Translations under genes and position numbers: made by a program
NCBI GenBank assembly: GCA_964413905.1
Contig: CAYPUG010000073.1
Location: forward strand, 1 to 13,237
Source of the DNA: CAYPUG01 sp964413905
GTDB taxonomy: Bacteria; Chloroflexota; Anaerolineae; JAADDB01
DNA: 13,237 bases
Reading direction: 5' to 3'
Notes under the pieces: model-generated
The model's input: only the letters and a program-made list of their open reading frames with translations
The model's database searches: none
What the model was told of the DNA's origin: nothing
Part shown: positions 1 to 7,738 of the stretch, piece by piece
Layout of the letters: every line of letters starts with the position of its first letter
Numbering within the stretch: position 1 is the stretch's first letter

Positions 1-834
1 GGGCTCCGAGGGATGCCGGTTCCCTCGCATATGTTCGGCGCTCGCATTGTGGCGGGACGGTCTCTTTTGCCGGCTGACGGGCGCGCCATCTTGTTGAACG
101 AGAAGATTGCACGTGAGAACGGCATCCACGTTGGCGACGTGATCACCACTCGAATTGGGGATAAGCAGGTGACGTGGACAGTTGTGGGCCTGGTGTACAG
201 TGTTGAGAACAATCATGCCGAGAATTTTGTGCCGTTCGACGCGTTGGCTCGGGTGAGCGGCATCGCGAATCGCGGGGAGCGCGTGTATCTTTTCCTACGC
301 GAGGGGGCGCGTGAACATCCGCAAACGGTGGTACAACGCCTGCGTCAAAGGTACGAGAAAGCAGGGCTTCACGTAGCAGCCGCGGGCACGGTCGAGGAAA
401 CTCGCCGTTCCGGACGCAACGAGTTCAACATCCTTACCTATACGCTTCTGGTGATGTCTGTGTTGGCGGCTGTGGTGGGAAGCATAGGGCTCATGGGCAC
501 GTTGTCTATCAATGTAGTGGAACGACGGCGGGAGATCGGCGTTTTACGGGCCATCGGCGCCCACAATCGCGCGCTTATCGGCATCTTCGTGTTAGAGGGC
601 GTGGTCGTAGGTATATGCTCCTGGCTCTTAGCGGGACCTTTGAGTGTGCCTTTGAGTTGGGTCTTTGCCCAGGAGGTGGCTCGGTCAATGAATATCCCCA
701 TGCGTTTTCACTATTCCATACCCGCGCTTGGGGCGTGGTTAGGCCTTGTTGTGCTCTTCTCCGCGCTGGCCGGCCTGGTACCTGCATGGCAGGCAACTCG
801 GATTACCGTGCGCGAGGCGTTGGCGTATGAATAG
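1..834 (+). CDS. ABC transporter permease, FtsX/MacB family (C-terminal part, 5'-truncated by window)
   Basis: The reading frame is open to the first base, so the N-terminal part, including the first membrane span, lies outside the window. About 277 residues remain. The first half is a soluble periplasmic-type domain. It is followed by three hydrophobic spans, roughly residues 138-160, 190-217 and 238-262 counted from the Met codon at 13. Between the first two lies ERRREIGVLRAIGA, the typical cytoplasmic coupling segment of FtsX-domain permeases, and the protein ends with the family-like ATRITVREALAYE. In this family the permease works with a separate ATPase and acts in lipoprotein release, macrolide or peptide efflux, or mechanotransmission. 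The substrate cannot be read here. The ATPase gene is presumably upstream. The next gene, a receiver protein, follows after 21 nt and may be co-transcribed. Confidence 0.9.
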   Translation, partial: GLRGMPVPSHMFGARIVAGRSLLPADGRAILLNEKIARENGIHVGDVITTRIGDKQVTWTVVGLVYSVENNHAENFVPFDALARVSGIANRGERVYLFLREGAREHPQTVVQRLRQRYEKAGLHVAAAGTVEETRRSGRNEFNILTYTLLVMSVLAAVVGSIGLMGTLSINVVERRREIGVLRAIGAHNRALIGIFVLEGVVVGICSWLLAGPLSVPLSWVFAQEVARSMNIPMRFHYSIPALGAWLGLVVLFSALAGLVPAWQATRITVREALAYE

Positions 835-855
835 TGTAATCAAGGTAAGGGGAAG

Positions 856-1245
856 ATGATGGAAGATATCCGTTTTTTGCTGGTAGATGACCGTGCGGAT
901 GTTCGCGCGGCGTTACGGCGGCTTATATCCACATGGCCGGGGGGAAACGTGGTGGCCGAAGCCGAGAACGGCGAGGACGCGTTGCGACTGGTTGCCTTGC
1001 ATCGGCCTCACATCGTGTTTATGGACATTGTCATGCCTGTGATGGATGGGTTCCAAGCCGCAGAACAAATGAAGACCCTCTATCCCGACCTGCGCATTGT
1101 GCTTTATACCGGACATTCCAAGGAACGCTTTCAGCAAAGGGCGCGCGATGTGGGCATAGATGCCGTCTACATGAAAGAGGAATTGACGCTCTCCGAATTC
1201 CAACGCCTATTGAGTCAGTGGTTTAATACTTCCCCCCAAATGTAG
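856..1245 (+). CDS. Stand-alone response regulator receiver (CheY-like)
   Basis: This 129-residue protein consists of a single receiver domain with no output domain. The acidic pair D11-D12, the phospho-acceptor D57 (in FMDIVMPVMDG), the switch residue T85 and the invariant K107 are all visible. A purine-rich stretch (AAGGTAAGGGGAAG) precedes two adjacent ATG codons at 856 and 859, and the second gives a slightly more usual spacing. The protein is likely phosphorylated by a histidine kinase and acts by protein contact, since it has no DNA-binding segment. The kinase encoded 90 nt downstream is the obvious candidate donor, but this is inferred from position only. Its location directly behind an ABC permease could mean it shares that transcript. 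Confidence 0.9.
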   Translation: MMEDIRFLLVDDRADVRAALRRLISTWPGGNVVAEAENGEDALRLVALHRPHIVFMDIVMPVMDGFQAAEQMKTLYPDLRIVLYTGHSKERFQQRARDVGIDAVYMKEELTLSEFQRLLSQWFNTSPQM

Positions 1246-1256
1246 TAATGTGAAGG

Positions 1257-1285
1257 TTGCGGGTGTATTTCCTTCATGGTATGAT
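1257..1285 (+). promoter_or_regulatory. Candidate sigma-70-like promoter for the histidine kinase
   Basis: TTGCGG (1257-1262) and TATGAT (1280-1285) are separated by 17 bp in the short gap between the receiver gene and the kinase gene. The -10 box is one base from consensus and the -35 box matches only TTG. A transcript would start near 1292, about 40 nt before the kinase ATG at 1335. This is sequence resemblance only. Confidence 0.4.
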
Positions 1286-1334
1286 GAGGACAAGAATCTA
1301 ACGGCACGGATTTTTGGCTGTGTGGCGGTGTGAT

Positions 1335-3521
1335 ATGTGGACAACGAAACGCCGGTTGAGCGTGTATTTTGTCGTTTTCCTTTTGATCTCCCTTCTCACG
1401 TTGATTCTCCTTGTGTACGCCGGTATACGAACGCTCCAGACGTGTTATCCTGTGTGTCCCACTTCATTCGTCTTGTGCACGTTGGAGATCCTCCCCCTCG
1501 TGGTTGCTTTCGTCTTTTGGGGCATCTCCTTGGGGGTGTGGAGCTTTCACCATCGCCATCAGACGACGCGGCTCTTCTTCCTCACCGGCCAGGTGATGGC
1601 CGCCCTTTTGGGGGTGAACACGATGCCCGCCTCTGTTCTTGTGTCTACACGCTGGAGTGTTATCCTCTTCTGGCTGCTCTTCATCACCATTGCTCCCCTT
1701 ACTCTTCATTTCTTCACACTGTTTCCCCATCAACTCCCGCCGACACTCCGACGCTATTTCTTGGTCCCCGCCTATAGCATAGCCCTTTTTCTGTTGTTGA
1801 TGCTTGGCCTTACTTATTGGAATTTTCCGGCATATATACGATTATTTGGGGAACTTAGTCGAGTGTATGTAGCCGTGACCTTCGTCGTGGCCCTGTTTGT
1901 CGCGTTCCGGCGTTGGAAAGGCGCGACATCGCAGGCACTTCGATATCGGCGCTTGTTCACCATGGGTCTTATTTTAGGGTTTACTCCTGCCCTCTTTCTC
2001 TCCTTCATCCCGGATATTGTTTTGGGTGTTCGCTTGGTGCAGTATCCGTGGACGCTCTTGTTTCTTGGGGCCGTGCCTCTAACATATGCCTTTGCGCTGT
2101 GGAAGGGAAAATTAGGCCGGGTGGATTGGGTCCTCTCCCGAACGTTGGCCCATCTCGTCCTCTCTGGGATGTTCTTGCTGATTTACCTGGTGTTGTTCTG
2201 GTGGTTGAATAACCGCTTTTCTTTTATGCGGGGAACATCTCCTGTTATGGTTGCTGGGTTGGCCGTTGTGGCGGCCGCTTTTTTCGCGCCGGTTCGCCAT
2301 GCTCTTCTGCACTTGGCGGATAGGTTCCTGTACGGGGGTTGGTATGATTACCGCGCGACGTTACAAGATTTAAGCCAACGGCTCAAAGGGGTTATTTATT
2401 TGGACGATCTGGTCGACTTGCTGGTGGACCGATTGCATCGCGTGCTTCGCTTGCAGGGGGCCCTCTTCCTCCTGAACGACGGCGATCACCTTGTGCCTGT
2501 TCGGGCGGCCGGCACGTTCGACGTTCAATCCTTTCCCCCACTGCCCACTGATGGTCCCCTGGCCGTGTTTTTGGCGCATGCCGGACGCCCCATACGCTCC
2601 TTGCAAATTCGGCAGGCGTTGAGGCAAGCCGCCCTCACCTCGGATGAGCGCGCCTGGATAGATCGCCCCGATGTGGCATTGTGGTTACCTTTGATACGCG
2701 GCAAGCGACTAGAAGGCCTTCTCCTTTTGGGTAGGCGGGAAGGGGGAGACCCGCTGGAACCTGAGGATGTGCGTTTGTTAGACATTATCGTTGCTCACGC
2801 GGCGACGGCGATGGAAAATATTCGTTTGGTGGAGAGTCTGAGATCACGGGTTGAGGAGGTGAAGCAGCTTTACGCTCAGTTGGCACAGGCCCGTGAGGAA
2901 GAGCGTAAACACCTGGCCCGAGAGTTACACGATGGGGTGCTTCAGGATGTCATTAACGCCCACGTGACATTAGATCAAGTGCTTTCTGCCCCCGGTGACG
3001 ACGCGGAGGAGCGCTTACAGGGGGCTCGTGAGCAAACCCTGCGTTCTATTCAAGCGTTGCGCCGTCTTTGCAGTGCATTGCGTCCCCCTGCCTTAGATAT
3101 CACCGACCTGCGCTCGGCCATTGAAGGTTTGGTGGACGATGTTCGCCGTGAAAGTGGGTTGGCAATCTCCCTTTCCTTTCCCGAGGGAGGATATCACGCC
3201 CTAGACGGCCTACCCGACGCAGTCAGTATTACTCTGTATAGGGTTCTGCAGGAAGCTTTGACGAATGTGCGCCGTCACGCGCAAGCCCGGCACGTCCACG
3301 TGCGAGTAAGTAAAGGGTCGGAATGGATCGGCTTGGAGGTTGAAGACGACGGCCGTGGCTTTGTTGTCCCCACCCGCTTGGGCATGTTTGTGCGGGATAA
3401 GCACTACGGACTCGCGGGATTGGAGGAGCGGGTACACGCCATAGGGGGCCGGATGGAGGTACAATCATCTCCCGGTCGGGGGACGCGCGTGTGGGTTCTT
3501 CTCCCCTTGCCAAAAGATTGA
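1335..3521 (+). CDS. Membrane sensor histidine kinase, ComP/NarL-like (multi-TM, GAF, HisKA_3, HATPase)
   Basis: I chose the ATG at 1335 (728 residues). An in-frame TTG at 1314 would add seven residues, and neither start has a strong ribosome binding site. About ten hydrophobic spans fill residues 8 to about 325. The motif ADRFLYGGWYDYR links them to a GAF-like domain (about 345-500). A short coiled-coil stretch leads to the HisKA_3 dimerisation segment EERKHLARELHDGVLQD, with phospho-acceptor H532. The catalytic ATPase domain shows the N box (N644 in QEALTNVRRHA), DDGRGF (D671-D672) and GLAGLEERV...GGRMEVQSSPGRGT. HisKA_3 kinases normally pair with LuxR-type regulators, and one is encoded convergently 43 nt downstream. 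The multi-span sensor resembles ComP-type kinases, but the ligand cannot be inferred. The short periplasmic loops suggest a membrane-embedded or lipophilic signal, or a GAF-bound one. Confidence 0.93.
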   Translation: MWTTKRRLSVYFVVFLLISLLTLILLVYAGIRTLQTCYPVCPTSFVLCTLEILPLVVAFVFWGISLGVWSFHHRHQTTRLFFLTGQVMAALLGVNTMPASVLVSTRWSVILFWLLFITIAPLTLHFFTLFPHQLPPTLRRYFLVPAYSIALFLLLMLGLTYWNFPAYIRLFGELSRVYVAVTFVVALFVAFRRWKGATSQALRYRRLFTMGLILGFTPALFLSFIPDIVLGVRLVQYPWTLLFLGAVPLTYAFALWKGKLGRVDWVLSRTLAHLVLSGMFLLIYLVLFWWLNNRFSFMRGTSPVMVAGLAVVAAAFFAPVRHALLHLADRFLYGGWYDYRATLQDLSQRLKGVIYLDDLVDLLVDRLHRVLRLQGALFLLNDGDHLVPVRAAGTFDVQSFPPLPTDGPLAVFLAHAGRPIRSLQIRQALRQAALTSDERAWIDRPDVALWLPLIRGKRLEGLLLLGRREGGDPLEPEDVRLLDIIVAHAATAMENIRLVESLRSRVEEVKQLYAQLAQAREEERKHLARELHDGVLQDVINAHVTLDQVLSAPGDDAEERLQGAREQTLRSIQALRRLCSALRPPALDITDLRSAIEGLVDDVRRESGLAISLSFPEGGYHALDGLPDAVSITLYRVLQEALTNVRRHAQARHVHVRVSKGSEWIGLEVEDDGRGFVVPTRLGMFVRDKHYGLAGLEERVHAIGGRMEVQSSPGRGTRVWVLLPLPKD

Positions 3522-3527
3522 CGGGCA

Positions 3528-3542
3528 CCGGGATAATCCCGG
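3528..3542. terminator. Short inverted repeat between convergent genes (weak terminator candidate)
   Basis: CCGGGA-taa-TCCCGG forms a perfect 6-bp stem with a 3-nt loop, placed in the 43-nt gap between the stops of the kinase and the regulator. Neither strand has a clear T-run after it. It may act as a bidirectional stop or transcript end-stabiliser, but the evidence is weak. Confidence 0.3.
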
Positions 3543-3564
3543 AATGAAGATGAGGCCCAGACTG

Positions 3565-4227
3565 TTAGACGTCCACCCATCCCTTTTCAATGGCAATGCG
3601 CACCGCCTCGACGCGCGAACGGGCTCCCAGTTTGCCGAGAATGTTCCCCACGTGGAATTTGACCGTCCGTTCGGTGACGTGGAGTTTTTCCGCGATGGCC
3701 CGATTGCTCAGCCCGCGCGCCATCCACTCCAGCACTTCTTGTTCACGAAGAGTGAGTGGCTCGGGCATCGGTGGATGGGAGGGCTCATCTTGTTGCCACA
3801 TTTCATGCATGTTGGCCGTAATCTTACTGCTGAGAGGCATCCCTCCTCTTATGACTTCCCGCACAGCGTCCACCACGCGCGAGAGCATCTCCTCTTTCAA
3901 CATATATCCATCCACACCGGCGGCGAGTAGACCACGTACTAGAGCGGGGTCCTCATATGCTGAAAAGACGATAATTTTAACCTGGGGAAATTCAGATTTG
4001 ATCCGGCGCACCAGAGCGCTTGTTCGTACTCCCGGTATGATGGCGTCGAGGATAAGGACATCGGGCTTTTCTTGGTGTATTAGTGGCAATAATTTGCTGC
4101 CCTCACCGGTTTCTCCGACCACTCTCATGCCCGATGCTTGCGTGATCTGCATAATTAACCCGTTGCGGACTACAGGGTGATCGTCTGCAACCAGTATACG
4201 AATGGGGGTTTGGCTCTTTGATGGCAT
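3565..4227 (-). CDS. Response regulator, NarL/FixJ family (receiver + LuxR HTH)
   Basis: The protein has 220 residues, the usual size for this family. The receiver domain spans residues 8-125 with the acidic pair D15-D16, phospho-acceptor D61, S89 and K111. A linker of about 30 residues leads to a LuxR-type helix-turn-helix (about 155-218) with LTLREQEVLEWMARGLSNRAIAEKL and HVTERTVKFHVGNILGKLGA. It should bind DNA as a dimer once phosphorylated. The convergent HisKA_3 kinase ends 43 nt away and is its most likely partner. The start ATG at 4225-4227 is the first in frame before the non-coding region, and its ribosome binding site is poor. Targets are unknown. Confidence 0.94.
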   Translation of the reverse strand: MPSKSQTPIRILVADDHPVVRNGLIMQITQASGMRVVGETGEGSKLLPLIHQEKPDVLILDAIIPGVRTSALVRRIKSEFPQVKIIVFSAYEDPALVRGLLAAGVDGYMLKEEMLSRVVDAVREVIRGGMPLSSKITANMHEMWQQDEPSHPPMPEPLTLREQEVLEWMARGLSNRAIAEKLHVTERTVKFHVGNILGKLGARSRVEAVRIAIEKGWVDV

Positions 4228-4271
4228 ACTTATCTATGTTTCGCGTACGCATTTCTGAGATTGTTGAAACC

Positions 4272-4302
4272 CGGCAACTGAAGTTACGGGCTTCAGTTGC
4301 CG
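4272..4302. repeat. Perfect 12-bp inverted repeat with 7-nt loop
   Basis: CGGCAACTGAAG (4272-4283) is followed by TTACGGG and its exact reverse complement CTTCAGTTGCCG (4291-4302). No T-run follows on either strand, so it is not a standard intrinsic terminator. It lies 45 nt upstream of the response regulator start and would be in its 5' leader if transcription begins further upstream. CGGCAACTG recurs at 4437-4445 inside the heptamer run. Confidence 0.7.
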
Positions 4303-4352
4303 TCCGCAGTCTTTGGGAATACGGCTTCTCGATGTCGTACTTCAAAGCCAGA

Positions 4353-4379
4353 GCGGCGCCAGGTCGCCGCATTCCAAAG
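4353..4379. repeat. REP-like element, copy 1
   Basis: This 27-nt unit consists of GCGGCG-CCAGGT-CGCCGC, a 6-bp GC stem with a 6-nt loop, followed by ATTCCAAAG. It differs from copy 2 (4465-4491) at one base, in the loop. Size, palindromic core and intergenic place fit repetitive extragenic palindrome families. Confidence 0.65.
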
Positions 4380-4416
4380 CCCTCTGGGACGCAACCCCGG
4401 TGGCCGCCTCTTCATC

Positions 4417-4451
4417 GCCAACCGCCAACTGCTAATCGGCAACTGCTAACC
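4417..4451. repeat. Five tandem imperfect heptamers
   Basis: The run divides without gaps into GCCAACC, GCCAACT, GCTAATC, GGCAACT and GCTAACC. On the other strand the consensus is about RGTTRGC. The run sits between the two REP-like copies. Tandem heptamers suggest slippage or repeat expansion, and I see no coding role. Confidence 0.6.
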
Positions 4452-4464
4452 GCCCGTTATCAAA

Positions 4465-4491
4465 GCGGCGCCAGGCCGCCGCATTCCAAAG
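4465..4491. repeat. REP-like element, copy 2
   Basis: The sequence is the same 27-nt unit as at 4353-4379, with the palindrome GCGGCG-CCAGGC-CGCCGC followed by ATTCCAAAG, in the same orientation and 112 bp further on. CAAAG directly precedes the core here. Confidence 0.65.
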
Positions 4492-4501
4492 TGTGATTAC
4501 T

Positions 4502-4530
4502 AATATACAAGTCCTTTTTTGCTCGCGCAA
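4502..4530 (-). promoter_or_regulatory. Candidate promoter reading towards the response regulator
   Basis: On the minus strand TTGCGC (4525-4530) and TATATT (4502-4507) are separated by 17 bp. A transcript from about 4495 would carry the repeats in a leader of roughly 270 nt before the regulator gene. This is sequence resemblance only. Confidence 0.3.
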
Positions 4531-4600
4531 GTTTCCGGCTCTCTGCCCGGATCTTTTTAGGGGTATCGGCCTTCTGAGAAGACTTGTGAAAGTCCCGTGT

Positions 4601-5695
4601 CTAATCCGGGATCTGCAAACCGGATTCCACGATGAAGTGCAATGCTTGGACGAGCACATCTATAGAACGTAAGTATTCATGGATGGAGAGATGCTCATTG
4701 GGCGTGTGGTCCAATGCCGAGTCTCCCGGCCCATAGGCGACAATAGGGCATTGCCATGCCGGCCCTACGACGTTCATGTCACTGGTTCCGGTTTTGAGTT
4801 TGAAGCCGGGCTGGCCACCGGTGGCCCGAATAGCCCGGGTGAAAGCACGGACTAAGATATTGTTCTTTTGCGTCCGGTATGCAGGCTCATATCCAAAGAA
4901 TGTGACATTTCCGCCCGCGTCGGCAGCCAATGCGCGTAGTCGTTCTTCCAGCCAGGAGCGATCCAAGTTCGGCGGTAGGCGGATGCCCACACGGGCTTTA
5001 ACACGGGGGTGGAGCCCGTTGTTCTCTGTATGTAATTCGCGCAATGAAGGGAGCAGTTGGTCGAACGCGCGGGGTTTGTCCGCGTTGAAGGCCTTCGTCC
5101 AGGCCTTTACCTTCTGCCACCAGCGACAGGCCCGATCGCCTACCCCGAAAGCGCCCGGACGCGCTGTGTGGGCTGAGGGCTCTTCCGCGTGAAAATCAAC
5201 CAGCAAGCGTCCTTTGTAGCCTAGGGTGATACGATCCCACCGGCTGGGTTCACCGATGATGCACGCGGCGGGTATGCCTTCGCGGAGGAATCGGTCTCGA
5301 ATGTACCGCGCGCCGCGCGACGTAGCGGATTCCTCTTCGGTCGCGCCGACCACGACCACACGAACGTGGGGTGGGGGCGAAAATCGGCTGGCCGCGCAGA
5401 AGAACGCGGCCAGAGGCCCCTTCGCATCTACGCTGCCTCGCCCGTAGAGGAGGTCTCCTTCAACTCGCACAGGGATTTCCCCCGGCACTGTATCCATATG
5501 CCCCAGGAGCACCAGGGTGTATGAGGCATTTTGCTTCCCTTTTTCGGCCACTGCATTGCCGGCCTCATCGATGTAGGCACGGTCAAACCCGTGGTTCCGA
5601 GCCCACTCCACCAGGTAGCGGGCCACTTGCGTCTCTTCACCAGAAGGGGAGGGGATTTTCACTAACGTAATTAATGTCTCCACACACGCGTTCAT
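4601..5695 (-). CDS. lysK: [LysW]-lysine hydrolase (M20 family metallopeptidase)
   Basis: LysK cuts the finished amino acid from the C-terminal glutamate of LysW, the last step of the carrier-bound pathway. The 364-residue protein has the M20 metal-binding signature: H66 and D68 in LLGHMDTVPG, D90 in GRGSVDAKGPLAAF, and E120-E122 in GATEEESATSRGA. I chose the ATG at 5695 (MNACVETL) because AGAGGAGAG lies a few bases upstream; an upstream in-frame ATG at 5722 would add nine residues and lacks this signal. It is the last gene of the lysWXZJK operon, 38 nt after lysJ. By sequence alone it could be called an acetylornithine deacetylase, and the operon context decides for LysK. Ornithine release from LysW is also possible if the pathway makes arginine. 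Confidence 0.92.
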   Translation of the reverse strand: MNACVETLITLVKIPSPSGEETQVARYLVEWARNHGFDRAYIDEAGNAVAEKGKQNASYTLVLLGHMDTVPGEIPVRVEGDLLYGRGSVDAKGPLAAFFCAASRFSPPPHVRVVVVGATEEESATSRGARYIRDRFLREGIPAACIIGEPSRWDRITLGYKGRLLVDFHAEEPSAHTARPGAFGVGDRACRWWQKVKAWTKAFNADKPRAFDQLLPSLRELHTENNGLHPRVKARVGIRLPPNLDRSWLEERLRALAADAGGNVTFFGYEPAYRTQKNNILVRAFTRAIRATGGQPGFKLKTGTSDMNVVGPAWQCPIVAYGPGDSALDHTPNEHLSIHEYLRSIDVLVQALHFIVESGLQIPD

Positions 5696-5733
5696 GTTCT
5701 CTCTCCTCTTCGGGGATAGCAAGCAGTTGTGGT

Positions 5734-6888
5734 TTAATTATGTTCCGTGTTCAACACGTGGAGCAGTGCCTCCACAACGGTGTGGAGCTCTTCCCACTCA
5801 ATGACCAGTGGGGGGAGGAGCCGGATCACCGTCGGGCCTGCAGGGAGAGCAAGTACATGATGCACCTCTTGGAGTCGTTTCAGATACGGAGTGACCCGCT
5901 CTCGGAGTTCGATGCCTATCATTAAGCCCATCCCCCGCACGTCCCGCACTCGGGGGTGGGTTAGGCCCCGTAGCCATTCCTTCACCCATGCTCCCTTCTC
6001 ACGGGCTTGTGGAATTAAGTTCTCTGTTTCGAGGATGTCCAGGACGGCTAATCCCGCGACACAGGCCAACGGGTTACCGCCGAAGGTGGATCCGTGATGA
6101 CCTGGCTTCAGGGCTTGAGCAACCGTGTCGGTTGTGACCACCGCTCCCATGGGAATGCCTCCGCCGATGCCCTTGGCCAAACATAGCACGTCCGGCGTGA
6201 TGCCCGCGTGTTCCACCGCGAACAACGCACCGGTACGACCAAATCCCGTCTGCACTTCGTCTACAATGAGTAGTGCGCCGGTCGCATTACATATCTCGCG
6301 CAGGCCGCGTAAGTATCCGGGCGGTGCCGGACGCACCCCTCCTTCCCCTTGAACGGGTTCGACGACCACCGCGGCCGTGTGTTCATCGATGACCGAGCGG
6401 GCCGCGTCCAGGTCTCCATAGGGGATGTGGACAACGTCTGGCAAGAGGGGCTCGAAAGGGCGGCGGTATTTTGGGTTCCATGTGAGGGAGAGCGCGCCTA
6501 ATGTGCGACCGTGAAACCCTCGCTGTGTGGCGACCAGTTTGGTCCGGCCGGTGGCAATTCGGGCGAATTTTATTGCCGCTTCGATGGATTCTGCTCCTGA
6601 GTTTGTTGGAAACACCCGGTTTAACCCCGGTGGGGTCACAGAAACCAGACGCTCTATGTACGTGTCCCGCACGTCGTTATCAAACGTACCGGGGCAAATT
6701 AACAAGCGTTCGGCTTGCTCCTGTATGGCTTGTACCACGCGGGGGTGACTGTGACCGACCACCGCGACACCGTGTCCGCCGATACAGTCAATGTACGCGT
6801 GGCCGTCCTCATCCCATACCCGTGCGCCTTCTCCTCGCACGAGGCGGAGCCCGCGTTTTGCGTAGACCGGGATCTCATACACACTCAT
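5734..6888 (-). CDS. lysJ: [LysW]-aminoadipate semialdehyde transaminase (class III PLP aminotransferase)
   Basis: LysJ converts the carrier-bound semialdehyde into the carrier-bound amine (LysW-lysine, or LysW-ornithine in arginine synthesis), with glutamate as amino donor. The protein has 384 residues, typical of ArgD/LysJ. Visible features are GAESIEAAIKFAR, the cofactor-contacting D210 in LLIVDEVQTGFGRTG, the PLP lysine K239 in LCLAKGIGGGIPMGAV, and HHGSTFGGNPLACVAG. Its start codon overlaps the stop of lysZ by four bases (ATGA), which indicates translational coupling. Sequence alone does not separate LysJ from acetylornithine aminotransferase ArgD; the lysW neighbourhood supports LysJ. 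Confidence 0.92.
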   Translation of the reverse strand: MSVYEIPVYAKRGLRLVRGEGARVWDEDGHAYIDCIGGHGVAVVGHSHPRVVQAIQEQAERLLICPGTFDNDVRDTYIERLVSVTPPGLNRVFPTNSGAESIEAAIKFARIATGRTKLVATQRGFHGRTLGALSLTWNPKYRRPFEPLLPDVVHIPYGDLDAARSVIDEHTAAVVVEPVQGEGGVRPAPPGYLRGLREICNATGALLIVDEVQTGFGRTGALFAVEHAGITPDVLCLAKGIGGGIPMGAVVTTDTVAQALKPGHHGSTFGGNPLACVAGLAVLDILETENLIPQAREKGAWVKEWLRGLTHPRVRDVRGMGLMIGIELRERVTPYLKRLQEVHHVLALPAGPTVIRLLPPLVIEWEELHTVVEALLHVLNTEHN

Positions 6889-7724
6889 AGGCTATCCCTC
6901 ACAGAGGTTTGTTTCGGCCCGGGGGTGATATGTGTGCCGTGGCCGGCCAGTGCGTCCTGCACTCCCGTAGGAGTGCGTCCATCCGCGAAGATAACCCGTT
7001 GTACTCCGCCTTTAAGGGCTTCTATCGCGGCCAGGACTTTTTTCTTCATCCGACCTTGCGCCACGTCCAAGTAGGCTTCTATGTCCGAAGCGGGGATGTG
7101 GGAAATCAGGGAGGCTTCGTCGGGGAAGTGTCGCAAGAGGCCGGGGACCGACGTCAGGATGAGCAATGTGTGAGCGTTCAGGGCCACAGCGGTTTGTGCG
7201 GCCGCGCGGTCGCCGTCCACGTTCATTGCTTCTCCTTCATAAGAGAGTGCAGGCGGTGTGAGAACGGGGAGGTAATCCGCCTCGAGTAAGGTGCGCAGCA
7301 GGGAGACGTTCACCCTTTCTACAGTTCCGGTGTAATCATCGCGGATGAGCATCCGTCGGCCGTTGACCAGGGCTCTGATAACTTTCTTGCGCTTGCCCAC
7401 CCAAATCTGTCCGTCCAATCCGCTCAACCCCAAGGCATTGACACCGACCTGTTGGAAGCGTTCCACCCATCCTTTGTTCAACAGACCGCAGTACACCATT
7501 TCAAAAATCTCTAGGGTTTTTCGGTCGGTGCGCCTACTGGTGTGGCCGGAAGGAGAGGTAATGAATTGGGGCGGATGTCCCAGGCGTTGGGCGATCTCGT
7601 TGGTGAGTTCTGCACCGCCGTGAATCACGACCATTTTCTGGCCTTGATGCCACAATTGGGCAATGCTTTCCACAATCGCCGCGTGGTTTAAATCTCGGCC
7701 GCCTCCGATTTTGATGACCAACAT
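6885..7724 (-). CDS. lysZ: [LysW]-aminoadipate kinase (ArgB-like amino acid kinase)
   Basis: LysZ phosphorylates the distal carboxylate of the carrier-bound aminoadipate (or glutamate). The 279-residue protein begins MLVIKIGGG, with the phosphate-binding K5 and glycine loop, then VVIHGGAELTNE, NVDGDRAAAQTAVAL and GRMKKKVLAAIEAL, as in the acetylglutamate kinase fold. TSRRTDRKTLEIFEMV is closer to LysZ proteins as I remember them than to typical ArgB. I chose the ATG at 7724 because GAGGAGG precedes it by five bases; longer in-frame extension up to 7769 would overlap lysX and lacks support. The gap to lysX is 14 nt, and the 3' end overlaps lysJ by four bases. Confidence 0.92.
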   Translation of the reverse strand: MLVIKIGGGRDLNHAAIVESIAQLWHQGQKMVVIHGGAELTNEIAQRLGHPPQFITSPSGHTSRRTDRKTLEIFEMVYCGLLNKGWVERFQQVGVNALGLSGLDGQIWVGKRKKVIRALVNGRRMLIRDDYTGTVERVNVSLLRTLLEADYLPVLTPPALSYEGEAMNVDGDRAAAQTAVALNAHTLLILTSVPGLLRHFPDEASLISHIPASDIEAYLDVAQGRMKKKVLAAIEALKGGVQRVIFADGRTPTGVQDALAGHGTHITPGPKQTSVRDSL

Positions 7725-7738
7725 ATTTCCTCCTCGCC

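Larger units (their letters stand above)
4228..4600. other. Gene-free intergenic region rich in repeats
   Basis: No convincing coding sequence is seen between the response regulator start and the lysK stop. The region holds a 12-bp inverted repeat, two copies of a 27-nt REP-like element 112 bp apart, a run of heptamers and a possible promoter pointing at the regulator gene. I found no clear intrinsic terminator for the lys operon, so read-through into the regulator gene is possible. Confidence 0.7.

Noticed and set aside
3544..3930. Plus-strand frame opposite the response regulator.
   Set aside because: It is the antisense shadow of the receiver and HTH coding sequence and has no domain features of its own.
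4531..4558. Terminator-like TCCGG-loop-CCGGA followed by TCTTTTT on the plus strand.
   Set aside because: The stem is only five base pairs and no plus-strand gene precedes it.
4545..4610. Possible degenerate tRNA: GCCCGGA and TCCGGG could pair over about 66 nt, and ATCGGCCTTCT resembles an anticodon-arm sequence of some tRNA-Arg genes.
   Set aside because: There is no convincing T arm or D arm, the spacing is too short, and the anticodon stem does not close. It also runs into the lysK coding end.
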